Shown piece by piece: positions 7,802 to 20,889 of a stretch of 34,941 nucleotides of DNA; positions within the stretch are counted from its first letter, which is position 1; each line of letters opens with the position of its first letter. The stretch covers positions 10,211-45,151 of the forward strand of contig PBDJ01000018.1 in assembly GCA_002717365.1 (NCBI GenBank). Reading direction: 5' to 3'. The notes under the pieces are model-generated. The model did not search any database, was not told the origin of the DNA, and saw nothing but the letters and a program-made list of their open reading frames with translations. Source of the stretch: Acidimicrobiaceae bacterium (GTDB lineage: Bacteria > Actinomycetota > Acidimicrobiia > Acidimicrobiales > MedAcidi-G1). A program made the position numbers and the translations under genes.

Positions 7802-8918
7802 AACGTCGGACGGTCACCGAAGCCGCCCTGGTCCTGGCCGACGGCGAAGTTTTCGAAGGCGAAGCCATCGGCGCTGAACCGGACGGTGGCGTAGCCACCG
7901 GCGAAGTGGTGTTCAACACGGTGCTGGCCGGCTACCAGGAGGTGATCACCGACCCGTCCTACGCCGGACAGATCATCACCTTCACCGCGTCCCACATTGG
8001 AAACTACGGCGTCAACGACGACGACCACGAAAGCCGCCGCCCCTTCTGCCGAGGCGTCGTGGTACGCGACCTGGCCCGCCGGCGCAGCAACTGGCGGTCC
8101 ACCGGAGACCTGGATGGGCTACTGCGAACCCACGGCGTTCCCGGGATCGCCGGGGTGGACACCCGGAGACTCACCCGACACCTCCGCGACGCCGGGGCCA
8201 TGCCCGGGGCCTTCGGCACGAACGATGTGGCCACCCTGGCCGCCGCGGCGGCCAACGAGCCCGGAACCGACGGAATCGACCTGGTGGCCTCAGTGACCTG
8301 TGATACCCCGACCGTGGTGGCCTCCACAGGTGGCGCCCGACGCATCGTGGCCTACGACTTCGGCATCAAGGCCACCATCCTGCGTCACCTCTCCGGCCTG
8401 GGCGAGGTCACCATCGTCCCCGCCGCCACCCCAGCTACCGACGTGCTGGACCGGGACCCCGACGGAGTCTTCCTGTCAAACGGCCCCGGCGACCCTGGTC
8501 CACTAGACGACGTCCGCTCCAACATCGGAGCCCTGCTCGGAGCGGTCCCCGTCTTCGGCATCTGTTTGGGCCACCAACTTTTGGCCGGCACCCTGGGAGC
8601 TGAAACCTACAAGTTGCCGTTTGGCCACCACGGCGGGAACCACCCCGTGCGAAACCTGTCCACCGGAGCGGTGGAGATCACCAGCCAAAACCACAACTAC
8701 TGCGTGGCCGAGGGGTCGATGCCGACGGTCGAGTTGACCCACGTCAACCTCAACGACCAGACCGTCGAGGGAATCCGCTGCCTCGACGTGCCGGCCTTCA
8801 GCGTCCAGTACCACCCGGAGGCCGGCCCCGGCCCCCATGACAGCCGCTACCTGTTCGACGAGTTCGAGGACCTGATGGCCTCAGTTCGCGGCCCGGCACC
8901 GACCGGAGGTCGCTCCTG

Positions 8919-8919
<1 letters not shown>
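7798..8919 (+). CDS. carA: Carbamoyl-phosphate synthase small (glutaminase) subunit
   Basis: CarA hydrolyses glutamine and passes ammonia to CarB. The 373-residue protein begins with the CPSase small-chain domain ([22 protein letters not shown]), followed by a class I glutamine amidotransferase domain. The catalytic cysteine is in F-G-I-C-L-G-H-Q, and the histidine and glutamate are in Q-Y-H-P-E. The oxyanion segment L-S-N-G-P-G-D-P is present. It starts at a GTG overlapping the pyrC stop, and its TGA shares a base with the carB ATG (TGATG), so a fixed ratio of the two subunits is likely. Confidence 0.97.
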
Positions 8920-12214
<3,295 letters not shown>

Positions 12215-12218
<4 letters not shown>

Positions 12219-13147
12219 GGGGGCGTAGGCCGGCCGTCGACCTTACGACCCGTGTCGGGTCGGTCGTGCTTCCCAATCCCGTCCTGACCGCCTCGGGTAC
12301 TGCCGGTTACGGCCACGAGTTGGCCGACTACCTGGACCTGGACTCCCTGGGTGCGGTAGTCGTGAAATCCCTACACGCCGAGCCCTGGGAGGGGAACCCG
12401 GCCCCCCGGGTGCACGCCACGCCGGCTGGGATGCTGAACAGCGTGGGCCTTCAGGGCCCCGGGGTCGAAGTCTGGCTGACCCACGACCTACCCGCCCTGG
12501 CGGCGACGGGAGCCCGGGTGGTGGCCAGCATCTGGGGGCGCACAGTCGACGAGTTCGCCCGGGCCGCCGAACTACTAGCCGACGCCCCGCCCGAAGTGGT
12601 AGCCGTAGAGGTCAACGCTTCGTGCCCGAACCTGGAAGACCGGCGGGCCCTGTTTGCACACTCGACCGTCGCCACAGCGGCCGTAGTCGACGCCGCAGCG
12701 GCCGCCGGGCGTCCCCGGTGGGCCAAGCTAAGCCCAAACACCCCGGAGCTACCTGAGATGGCGGCAGCTGCCGTGTCGGCGGGAGCCGAAGCGGTCACCG
12801 TGGCCAACACACTGCTGGGCATGGTCATCGACACGGAATCTCGCCGGCCCCTGCTGGGCGCCGGTCGAGGAGGCCTCAGCGGGCCGGCCATCCGGCCGGT
12901 GGCCGTCAGGGCCGTCTTTGACACCCGGGAGGCGCTCCCCGAGGTGCCCATCATTGGGGTAGGCGGCGTGGCCAGCGCAGAGGATGCCGTGGAGTTCCTC
13001 CTGGCTGGCGCCTCGGCCGTACAGGTAGGCACGGCGACCTTCGCTGACCCCCGGGCGCCGGCCCGGATCCTGCGAGACCTTGGACGGTGGTGTGACCGTC
13101 GCGGAGTAGCCGCCTTGGACGAACTGATCGGAGTAGCCCATGGCTGA
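12215..13147 (+). CDS. pyrD: Dihydroorotate dehydrogenase, class 1B-type catalytic subunit
   Basis: PyrD oxidises dihydroorotate to orotate with FMN. The 310-residue cytosolic protein has the class 1B hallmarks: G-N-P-A-P-R-V then [13 protein letters not shown] near 60-84, and the catalytic cysteine in N-A-S-C-P-N at about residue 137, followed by the FMN phosphate motifs G-V-G-G-V and V-Q-V-G-T-A. There is no N-terminal membrane helix of the class 2 type. Class 1B enzymes normally work with the iron-sulfur/FAD subunit PyrK, usually encoded just before pyrD; here carB and pyrD overlap by four bases with no room for pyrK. The gene also overlaps pyrF by eight bases. Confidence 0.94.
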
Positions 13148-13841
13148 CCATGAGGTACCTGAGGAGGTCCGTTGCCGGCTGTGCCTAGTCCTGGACGTAG
13201 ACGACCTGGTAGCCGCCCGGCGAACCGCCGACCTGCTGGCCCCATGGTTCGGCACGGTCAAGGTGGGCCTGGAGCTGTTCTCGGCCGCCGGACCGGAGGC
13301 CGTGGCGACATTCGCGGAGTCCGGATTCGATGTGTTCTGTGACCTCAAACTGCACGACATCCCCAACACGGTGCGGAGCACCGCCCGGGTGCTGGGCACT
13401 TCGGGGGCGCGGTGGGTGACCGTGCACACCTCGGGAGGCGCTCCGATGCTGCAAGCCGCCGTGGAGGGGCTGACCGAAGGGGCAGCCAGCGTGGGGAGCA
13501 CGATCCCCGGAGCGTTGGGTGTAACCGTTCTGACCAGCGACGACGTAGCAGGCGCCGAAGTCCTCACCGCCCGGTGCGAGCTGGCAGCTGCCAGTGGCTG
13601 CGAGGGGATTGTGTGCGCCGCTCCGGACCTTCCAACCACCGACCCCTGGTCGGACCGGCTGGTCAGGGTGGTGCCGGGGATCCGGATGCCCGGCGGGGCA
13701 ACCCACGACCAAGCCCGGGTAGCCACACCCCGTGAGGCCCTGGCCGCCGGGGCCGACCTTCTGGTGGTGGGCCGGGCCGTAACGGCCGCCGTCGATCCGG
13801 TCCAGGCAGCCACCGACTTGGCCGCCCACCTGGCCGGCTGA
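13140..13841 (+). CDS. pyrF: Orotidine 5'-phosphate decarboxylase
   Basis: PyrF decarboxylates OMP to UMP, the last de novo step. The 233-residue protein is a beta-barrel decarboxylase of the group typified by Bacillus and E. coli. The catalytic D-x-K-x-H-D array is in F-C-D-L-K-L-H-D-I-P-N-T-V near 69-81, with an upstream lysine in V-K-V-G-L-E-L-F and the phosphate-binding P-G-I-R and V-V-G-R-A motifs at the end. Mycobacteria and streptomycetes carry a longer, different PyrF group, so this form is notable for an actinobacterium. It starts within the end of pyrD. The orotate phosphoribosyltransferase pyrE is not in this operon. Confidence 0.96.
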   Translation: MADHEVPEEVRCRLCLVLDVDDLVAARRTADLLAPWFGTVKVGLELFSAAGPEAVATFAESGFDVFCDLKLHDIPNTVRSTARVLGTSGARWVTVHTSGGAPMLQAAVEGLTEGAASVGSTIPGALGVTVLTSDDVAGAEVLTARCELAAASGCEGIVCAAPDLPTTDPWSDRLVRVVPGIRMPGGATHDQARVATPREALAAGADLLVVGRAVTAAVDPVQAATDLAAHLAG

Positions 13842-13875
13842 TACCGGGTCGTCCACACCGGTTCGCGGCTGCTAC

Positions 13876-13881
13876 TAGGGT
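13876..13881 (+). promoter_or_regulatory. -10 element of leaderless mihF promoter
   Basis: TAGGGT ends 7 nt before the mihF ATG, with no ribosome-binding site between, so transcription likely begins at the start codon. This separates mihF and what follows from the pyr operon, which ends 35 nt upstream of the hexamer. Confidence 0.6.
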
Positions 13882-13888
13882 CCTGGCC

Positions 13889-14203
13889 ATGGCAGGACTT
13901 CCTCAACTCACCGACGAACAACGACGAGCCGCTCTGGCAATGGCGGCCGAGGCCCGACGGGTACGGGCCGAGATCAAGGAGCTTCTCAAGATGGGGACGC
14001 TGTCCCTGTCCGAGCTGCTGGATCGGTCTGACAACGAAAAGATCTTGGCCAAGATGAAGGTGCTGTCCGTCCTAGAGGCGCTGCCCAAGTTGGGCAAGGT
14101 GAAAGCCCGCCGGACCATGGACGAGGTTGGGATCAGTGAGAGCCGCCGCCTACGGGGTCTGGGTTCCCAGCAGCGGGCCGAGCTGGTAGCGCGTTTCGGC
14201 TGA
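13889..14203 (+). CDS. mihF: Actinobacterial integration host factor MihF
   Basis: MihF is an actinobacterial nucleoid-associated DNA-binding protein, named for its role in mycobacteriophage L5 integration and unrelated in sequence to E. coli IHF. The 104-residue protein has the family pattern: an N-terminal helix L-T-D-E-Q-R-R-A-A-L followed by A-R-R-V-R-A-E-I-K-E-L-L-K-M-G, and a C-terminal helix-two-turn-helix portion with L-P-K-L-G-K-V-K-A-R-R-T-M-D-E-V-G-I near 67-84, ending in R-R-L-R-G-L-G. The position between pyrF and gmk matches mycobacteria. It has its own leaderless promoter, consistent with strong independent expression. Confidence 0.95.
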   Translation: MAGLPQLTDEQRRAALAMAAEARRVRAEIKELLKMGTLSLSELLDRSDNEKILAKMKVLSVLEALPKLGKVKARRTMDEVGISESRRLRGLGSQQRAELVARFG

Positions 14204-14231
14204 CACCGACTCTCAGACGGACGGCGAGCCG

Positions 14232-14804
14232 GTGGGGGAGAACCCCGATACCCGGACGCCGTTGGTGGTGGTGCTCTCCGGCCCGGGTGGCGCGGGGAAA
14301 GGCACGATCGCTCGGGCTCTGGTTGAGGGCGACGACCGCCTGGCCCTGAGCCGGTCCTGGACCAGCCGCGAACGGCGGATCGACGACGTTGCTGACGCCT
14401 ACGTCTTCGTGGACCGGGCCACCTTCGAGGAGCGTCGCGACGAGGGCGGGTTCCTGGAGTGGAACGAGTTCCTGGGTTGCTTCTACGGAACGCCGACCCC
14501 TGATATCGACGACCCGCGAGACCTCCTCCTAGAAATCGACGTAGCAGGAGGCCGACAGGTCCTGGAGCGGCTCCCTGATGCCCTTTGCCTGTTCGTGGAC
14601 GCCCCGGACGATGAGGAGTTGGTGAGCCGCCTCGTGGGTCGAGGCGACAGCGTCGAACAGGCAGAGGCACGGGTGCGAGAGGCGAAGCGGGAGCGTGGCG
14701 AAGCCGAGCAGCTGGGCTACCTCCGGGTCATCAACGACGACCTGGATGAGGCCGTGGCAAGGATTACCAACCTGATCGGAGAACACCGCAGGTTGAACGG
14801 CTAA
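14232..14804 (+). CDS. gmk: Guanylate kinase (divergent)
   Basis: Gmk phosphorylates GMP to GDP. The 190-residue protein has the P-loop G-P-G-G-A-G-K-G-T at 17-25, the GMP-site serine, arginines and tyrosine (S42, R46, R49, Y58), F-L-E-W with E76, the Y-G-T motif at 85-87 and the aspartate of L-E-I-D-V-A-G-G near 103. The usual R-P-G-E-x-x-G segment between the arginines and the tyrosine is altered to R-R-I-D-D-V-A-D and is one residue shorter. The start is GTG 14232, the only reasonable start before the first strand, without a strong ribosome-binding site. The neighbours mihF and rpoZ match the conserved mihF-gmk-rpoZ order. Confidence 0.9.
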   Translation: MGENPDTRTPLVVVLSGPGGAGKGTIARALVEGDDRLALSRSWTSRERRIDDVADAYVFVDRATFEERRDEGGFLEWNEFLGCFYGTPTPDIDDPRDLLLEIDVAGGRQVLERLPDALCLFVDAPDDEELVSRLVGRGDSVEQAEARVREAKRERGEAEQLGYLRVINDDLDEAVARITNLIGEHRRLNG

Positions 14805-14888
14805 CCACCAAAGTTCCGGGGCCGCTATCCAGAGATTTGACCCATTTGGCTCGGAGTCGTTGTTCGAGGGTTCGGACGGTCCCGCTGG

Positions 14889-14894
14889 TACCGT
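14889..14894 (+). promoter_or_regulatory. Candidate rpoZ promoter -10
   Basis: TACCGT matches the hexamer used before three other transcription units in this window. It would start transcription near 14901 and give rpoZ a leader of about 90 nt. In the leader CCGGTC occurs twice (14937-14942 and 14950-14955), and both copies can pair with GACCGG at 14961-14966, so two mutually exclusive hairpins are possible. Evidence is motif only. Confidence 0.35.
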
Positions 14895-14992
14895 GAGGGG
14901 CCGTTCGGTCGCCCCAGCACACGAGTCGGGGGTTGTCCGGTCGAGAGTCCCGGTCGTAGGGACCGGCACCCTGAGGAACGCAGAGGATCCAA

Positions 14993-15367
14993 GTGCAGCG
15001 TCACGACAGCATGGTCAACCCGGAGATCGAGGGCCTCCTCGAGACGGCCGACTCCAAGTTCCGCCTGGTCACGGTGAGCTCCAAGCGTGCCCGGCAGATC
15101 AACTCCTACTTCGGCCAGTTGGGCGAGGGCCTAGGGGCGTCGATTCCGCCACAGGTCACCTCGACGTCGCGCAAACCGCTGTCCATCGCCTTTGAGGAAC
15201 TAGCAGCGGGAAAAATCGAAGCTGTGGAGTCGCCGGACGAGCCGGAGGACGTAGACACCCTGCTGGACGCCATCGATGCCGAGTTGGCTGAACAGTTGGG
15301 CGAGGACCTCCCTGAGGGCGCGGTGCCCGAGGCCGAGGCCGAGGCCGAGGGCGACGAGGGCGCCTGA
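14993..15367 (+). CDS. rpoZ: RNA polymerase omega subunit
   Basis: Omega helps fold and hold the beta' subunit of RNA polymerase. The 124-residue protein has the core omega fold: M-V-N-P-E-I-E at the start, then S-K-R-A-R-Q-I-N-S-Y near 29-38, which is the conserved K-R-A-R-Q-I-N motif, and K-P-L-S-I-A-F-E-E-L near 63-72. After that comes an acidic tail of about 45 residues rich in Glu, Asp and Ala, ending in a short E-A repeat encoded by tandem GAGGCC units. GTG 14993 is preferred because AGAGGA at 14982-14987 lies 5 nt upstream; an in-frame ATG at 15011 has no such site. The gmk-rpoZ-coaBC order is conserved in actinobacteria. Confidence 0.95.
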   Translation: MQRHDSMVNPEIEGLLETADSKFRLVTVSSKRARQINSYFGQLGEGLGASIPPQVTSTSRKPLSIAFEELAAGKIEAVESPDEPEDVDTLLDAIDAELAEQLGEDLPEGAVPEAEAEAEGDEGA

Positions 15368-15392
15368 TTCTCCACCCCCTGGGGCAGCCACC

Positions 15393-16633
15393 ATGGGATC
15401 ACTCACCGGACGCCGGATCGTTCTCGGGGTCACCGGGGGCGTTGCCGCCTACAAGGCCGTCGAGGTCTGTCGGCGCTTGGTTGACGCTGGCGCCCACGTG
15501 GCACCGGTTCTTACTCGGGGAGCCCTCCACTTCGTAGGTCGGGCCACCTTCGACGCTTTGGCGTCAGAGCCCGTCCAGACGTCCCTGTGGGACGAACCCC
15601 ACCCGATCCCGCACACTCGCTTGGGTCAGGGAGCCGACCTGGTGGTGGTGTGCCCGGCCACGGCCCGTCTCCTGTCCGACTACCGGACGGGCCGTTCGGG
15701 GGACCTCCTGACCGCCACCCTGCTGGCTACCCGGGCGCCGGTCATCGTGTGCCCGGCCATGCACACCGAGATGTGGGAGCAGCCCTCGGTTCAGGAAAAC
15801 GTTGAGGTCCTGGCATCAAGGGGCGTGACCGTCGTCGGACCCGAGGACGGGCGCCTGGCCGGCGGCGACGTCGGAGAGGGCCGTCTCGCCGACCCGGCCA
15901 CCGTGGTGACCGCGGCCGAGGAGGTCCTGGGGGCAACCCGGGGCGACGCCGGTGGCGACCTGGCCGGCCTGACCGTACTGGTGACGGCCGGAGGGACTCG
16001 GGAGCCGATTTGCCCGGTCCGGTTCTTAGGCAACCGGTCCTCAGGTAAGCAGGGCCACGCTCTGGTGGCCGAGGCGGCCGCCCGCGGGGCTCAGGTCCGC
16101 TGCGTGACCACCCAGCCGGGCACGGCACCCGCTGGCCCGGGTATCGATGTCACGGCAGTTGACACAGCAGCCGAGATGGCCGCCGCGGTAATCGCTCAGG
16201 CCGTCGACGCCGACATTGTCCTCATGGCGGCTGCCGTAGCCGACTTCCGACCGGTCGAGGTGGCCGCCGAGAAGATCAAGAAAGGCGACGGCCCGACCGA
16301 GATCATCCTGGAGCCCACAGTCGACATCCTCGCCGAGTTGGGTCGATCTCGGATCAACGGACAAGTTCTGGTGGGGTTCGCGGCAGAGACCAGAGATCTG
16401 CGCCAGAATGCGGTGGCGAAGCTGGCTGCGAAGGGGATTGATCTGATTGTGGCCAACGACGTGTCGGCCCCCCAGGTGGGGTTCGAGCACGACACCAACG
16501 CCGTGCTGGTCATGGATGCCAGTGGCGGTGCCCGGGAGGTGTCGTTGGCGGACAAACGGGAGGTAGCCGGTGTTGTGCTGGACGCCGCGCTGGCCGAACA
16601 TAGGACGAACCGGACTGGAAACGGAGACGTCAG

Positions 16634-16637
<4 letters not shown>
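15393..16637 (+). CDS. coaBC: Bifunctional phosphopantothenoylcysteine decarboxylase / synthase
   Basis: CoaBC couples cysteine to 4'-phosphopantothenate using CTP and then decarboxylates the product, two steps of coenzyme A synthesis. The 414-residue protein has the FMN-binding CoaC domain first ([10 protein letters not shown] at about 12-21, catalytic histidine in P-H-T-R-L-G near 74, P-A-M-H-T-E-M-W near 121-128), then the CoaB domain from about residue 190 (G-G-T-R-E-P, N-R-S-S-G-K near 214-219, A-A-A-V-A-D-F-R-P). Two oddities: the substrate-flap motif reads L-A-G-G, without the cysteine known from E. coli, and the CoaB motif reads T-R-E-P-I-C-P-V-R where aspartate is usual. The stop overlaps metK (GTGA). 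Confidence 0.95.
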
Positions 16638-17827
<1,190 letters not shown>

Positions 17828-17840
17828 CCCGGCAACCGGC

Positions 17841-19730
17841 ATGACCGGCGAGGCCACCGACCAGGGTCGGCTGGACCTCGATGGTGATATTGCCGACAAC
17901 GTCTCCGCGACGGAGAAGCCGACGGTCGAAGCCTCCGGAGGGGTCAACGACGCTGTCCCTCAGGGCCTTCCAGGCCGGGTGGTCCGGGTACTTCCCGACG
18001 TGGCCGCTTTAGGCCGGGCCTTCGACTACCTCGTTCCCCCTGCCTGGGAGAACGACGGAAGAGCCAAAAACCTCGGGGTCGGCAGCCGGGTGCGGGTGAT
18101 CCTGGGCGGCCGCCGGGTGGGGGGCTGGGTGGTGGAAGACCACGTTGTTCCCCCGGCCGGCGTGGAACTTCGCCCCCTCTCCCGGCTCAGCGGGATGGGA
18201 CCCTCAGCAGCCCTGATCGACCTGGCCCGTTGGGCAGCCCGACGGTGGGTTGGTCCGGTGTCAGGGTTCTTGGCCACCGCGTCGCCCCCCACGGTGGTCG
18301 AGGTAGCAGCCCCCGGTCCGGCACCGGCCGTAGTCCCGGAGGCCACCGGACACTGGTTCGACGGGGCGTTTGCCGGAGACGCCGAGGTTCCCACGGTGGT
18401 TCGCCTGCCCCCAGCTGCCAACCCGGTGCCGCTGGTACTGGCCGCCGCTCGGCTAGGTGACGCCCTGGTGCTCGTGCCCACGGCCCCCGCCGCTTCCCAC
18501 CTAGCCGGGCAACTCCGCCGGGCTGGCCTACCGGTGGCCTCCATGCCCCGCGACTGGGCTCGGGCTGCTGGCGGCGGGCTGGTCGTAGGATCCCGGGCCG
18601 CCGCTCTGGCCCCCGTACGGCATCTGGGGGCTGTGCTGGTCCTAGACGAGCACGACGAGGCCTACCAGGAGGAGCGGGCCCCCACCTGGAACGCCCGGGA
18701 CTTGGCCGTCGAGCGGGCCCGCCGGGCCAGGGTGCCTTGCGTCCTGGCCTCGGCCGCCCCCACGCTGGAGGCCCTGGCTGCAGGACACCTCCTGGCCCCG
18801 TCGCGAGCCGTCGAGCGGGCCGGATGGCCGGTGCTGGACCTGGTCGACCGCCGCCAGGACGATCCGGTGCAGTCGGGTCTGTTCTCGCCAGCGTTGGTGC
18901 CCATCCTGCGAGGCGAGGGCGGCGACCCCGTGGTATGCGTCCTGAACCGGAAGGGTCGGTCCCGACTGTTGGCCTGCCAAGACTGCGGAGAACTGGCCCG
19001 ATGCGAGGAGCATCAGGTTCCCCTCATCCAGGACGAGGACGACCGGCTGCGCTGCCCGGTAGATGACGATCGCAGGCCCGTGGTATGTGACGCCTGCGGG
19101 GCCACCCGGTTCCGAAATCTGCGGGCCGGCGTAGCCCGAGTCCGCGAGGAGTTGGAGGCGCTGGCCGGACGTCCCGTTCTGGAGGTCACGGCGGACACGG
19201 GGGCGGCCAGTCTGGACGACGGTGAGGCCTCAGTGTTCGTAGGGACCGAGGCCGTGCTCCACCGGATCCACCGACGAGTAGCCCGGGTGGTGTTCCTGGA
19301 ATTCGACCAGGAGCTCTTGGCGCCCCGAATGCGGACTGCCGAACAGGCCGTGGCCCTGCTAGTCCGTGCGGCCCGCCTGGTCGGCCCCCGGGAGGCCGGC
19401 GGGCGATTGGTGGTCCAGACCCGCCAGCCTGACCACGAGGTGCTCCAGGCGGTGCTGCACGCCGATCCGGGGTGCCTGGTCGAGGGGGAACGGGAACGGC
19501 GGATGCTCCTCGGGCTTCCCCCGTACGGGGCCCTGGCTCGTATCTCAGGCGCTGCGGCCCCCGAGTTCATAGATCGGCTCGGCACGCCTGACGATGTCAA
19601 CGTCCTGGGCCCCCGGGACGGGGCATGGCTAGTCCGGGCGGCTGACCACGACAGCCTGAGTGCTGTCCTAACCGGGGTAGAGCGCCCTTCGGGTCGGCTC
19701 CGGATCGAGGTAGATCCCCGCCGGGCCTGA
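17841..19730 (+). CDS. priA: PriA-like primosomal protein N', helicase motifs lost
   Basis: PriA restarts stalled replication forks. This 629-residue protein has an acidic N-terminal stretch of about 45 residues, then the 3'-DNA-binding domain (R-V-L-P-D-V-A-A-L, F-D-Y-L-V-P). The helicase core is degenerate: there is no G-S-G-K-T Walker A, and the Walker B site reads L-V-L-D-E-H-D where active PriA has D-E-E-H. A recognisable G-S-R-A-A-A-L-A-P remains. Cysteine pairs (C-Q-D-C, C-D-A-C and others, near residues 378-418) suggest a zinc-binding insert. Actinobacterial PriA proteins are known to be helicase-defective, so it probably acts as a DNA-binding scaffold. ATG 17841 lies 13 nt after metK, the gene order seen in relatives. 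Confidence 0.9.
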   Translation: MTGEATDQGRLDLDGDIADNVSATEKPTVEASGGVNDAVPQGLPGRVVRVLPDVAALGRAFDYLVPPAWENDGRAKNLGVGSRVRVILGGRRVGGWVVEDHVVPPAGVELRPLSRLSGMGPSAALIDLARWAARRWVGPVSGFLATASPPTVVEVAAPGPAPAVVPEATGHWFDGAFAGDAEVPTVVRLPPAANPVPLVLAAARLGDALVLVPTAPAASHLAGQLRRAGLPVASMPRDWARAAGGGLVVGSRAAALAPVRHLGAVLVLDEHDEAYQEERAPTWNARDLAVERARRARVPCVLASAAPTLEALAAGHLLAPSRAVERAGWPVLDLVDRRQDDPVQSGLFSPALVPILRGEGGDPVVCVLNRKGRSRLLACQDCGELARCEEHQVPLIQDEDDRLRCPVDDDRRPVVCDACGATRFRNLRAGVARVREELEALAGRPVLEVTADTGAASLDDGEASVFVGTEAVLHRIHRRVARVVFLEFDQELLAPRMRTAEQAVALLVRAARLVGPREAGGRLVVQTRQPDHEVLQAVLHADPGCLVEGERERRMLLGLPPYGALARISGAAAPEFIDRLGTPDDVNVLGPRDGAWLVRAADHDSLSAVLTGVERPSGRLRIEVDPRRA

Positions 19731-19747
19731 CCATAGGGAGGGCCGGG

Positions 19748-20266
19748 CTACCAGTTCCGGCGGTTCAACTCGTAGAGGGCAATACCGGCCGCTGTGGCCA
19801 CGTTAAGGCTGCCAACCTTTCCCAGTTGGGGGATAAAGGCCACCACGTTGCAGGCGGCCAGGGTGGCGGCTGATAATCCGCGATCCTCGTGACCCAGAGC
19901 CAGACAGGCCTTCTCGGGCAGCGGCGCCTCGTGGAGGGGCACCGCCTCGTCGGCCAACTCCACCCCGACCAGCCCGTACCCGGCGGCCCGGATGCCCTCG
20001 ATGGCCTCCGAGACGTCGTCACAAGTTGTCCAGGTCAGGTAGCGGCCGGTTCCAAGGGCGGTCTTGGCCGTCTTGGCGTGGGTGGGCGCCGCGGTGGCCC
20101 CAGCCAGCCACAGGTGTGCGACCCGATAGGCGGCGGCGGTGCGCAGGATGGCCCCCACGTTGTAGGGCGTCTGGACGCTATCCAGCAGCAGGGCCACTTC
20201 GGGTTCGTGGCGTCTCCGCCAGTCGCGGTGCTGGCGTTTGAGGCCGGTGCCGTCAAGGTTCTTCAC
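19748..20266 (-). CDS. SpoU/TrmH-family RNA 2'-O-methyltransferase
   Basis: The 172-residue protein is a short SPOUT (knotted) methyltransferase that probably 2'-O-methylates tRNA or rRNA. Family motif 1 is P-Y-N-V-G-A-I-L-R-T-A near 34-44; motif 2 is L-A-L-G-H-E-D-R-G-L-S near 123-133; motif 3 is G-S-L-N-V-A-T-A-A-G-I-A-L-Y-E near the end. There is no separate N-terminal RNA-binding domain, so it resembles compact TrmH/TrmL forms, but target and position cannot be read from sequence. The GTG start shares a base with the TAG stop of the gene before it, and GGAGG lies about 8 nt upstream. It converges on priA with only 17 bp between the stops. Confidence 0.9.
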   Translation of the reverse strand: MKNLDGTGLKRQHRDWRRRHEPEVALLLDSVQTPYNVGAILRTAAAYRVAHLWLAGATAAPTHAKTAKTALGTGRYLTWTTCDDVSEAIEGIRAAGYGLVGVELADEAVPLHEAPLPEKACLALGHEDRGLSAATLAACNVVAFIPQLGKVGSLNVATAAGIALYELNRRNW

Positions 20267-20889
20267 TACACGTCCTCCCTCCGGGCCTTCCGAGCCGCTA
20301 CGTCAAGCAGGCGGTATCCCTTGCGCGACGCCCGCCGGGTAGTGGACCAGCCCTGGTCGTCCATCCACCGGGCAAGCGAGTCGGCCCCCAGGTGACGCTG
20401 AACCACCAGGTGGGCGGTGCCATCCGGAGCCAAGCGGTCTAGCCATCGTTCCAACAGGTCGTGCAAAGCCGCCTTGCCGATGCGGATCGGGGGGTTGGAC
20501 CACAGGGAGGCCATCCGGATCTCCTCGGGGACCTCGTCGGGGGCGGCTACCACGACATTGGCCAGACCGGCTGCCTCGGCGTTGGTTCGGCACAGGTCTC
20601 GTGCCCGCTCGTTCACATCCACGGCCCACACCCGGGCATCGGGGCACCGGATAGCCAACGTGCAGGCGATAGGGCCGTACCCGCAGCCCAGATCCAGGAG
20701 GTCGACGGCACCAGTAGGCGGAGGCGGCCCCTCCAACAGGAGGTAGCGGGTACCGCGGTCCACCCGGTCGGTCGAAAAGACCCCGCGGTCGGTGGCCAAG
20801 CGTAGGTCGACGTCGGGGAGGAGCAGATCCACCTCGGATGGCCGCGAGTCCACCTCGGGACGGCCGGTCCAGTACTGGCCGTCGTTCAC
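20266..20889 (-). CDS. RsmC-like methyltransferase (class I, SAM-dependent)
   Basis: The 207-residue protein resembles the catalytic half of 16S rRNA guanine-N2 methyltransferases (RsmC/RlmG, MTS domain). It opens with N-D-G-Q-Y-W-T, then has D-R-G-T-R-Y-L-L-L, the SAM-binding motif D-L-L-D-L-G-C-G-Y-G-P-I-A, an acidic motif A-V-D-V-N-E-R-A and the N-P-P-I-R-I-G-K catalytic motif of base N-methyltransferases. The family normally reads NPP-F/Y, so isoleucine here is unusual. GTG 20889 is preferred over the longer ATG at 20952: the longer form would start upstream of its own promoter hexamer and overlap def. The start overlaps the stop of an 11-codon leader ORF (GTGA). Confidence 0.88.
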   Translation of the reverse strand: MNDGQYWTGRPEVDSRPSEVDLLLPDVDLRLATDRGVFSTDRVDRGTRYLLLEGPPPPTGAVDLLDLGCGYGPIACTLAIRCPDARVWAVDVNERARDLCRTNAEAAGLANVVVAAPDEVPEEIRMASLWSNPPIRIGKAALHDLLERWLDRLAPDGTAHLVVQRHLGADSLARWMDDQGWSTTRRASRKGYRLLDVAARKARREDV

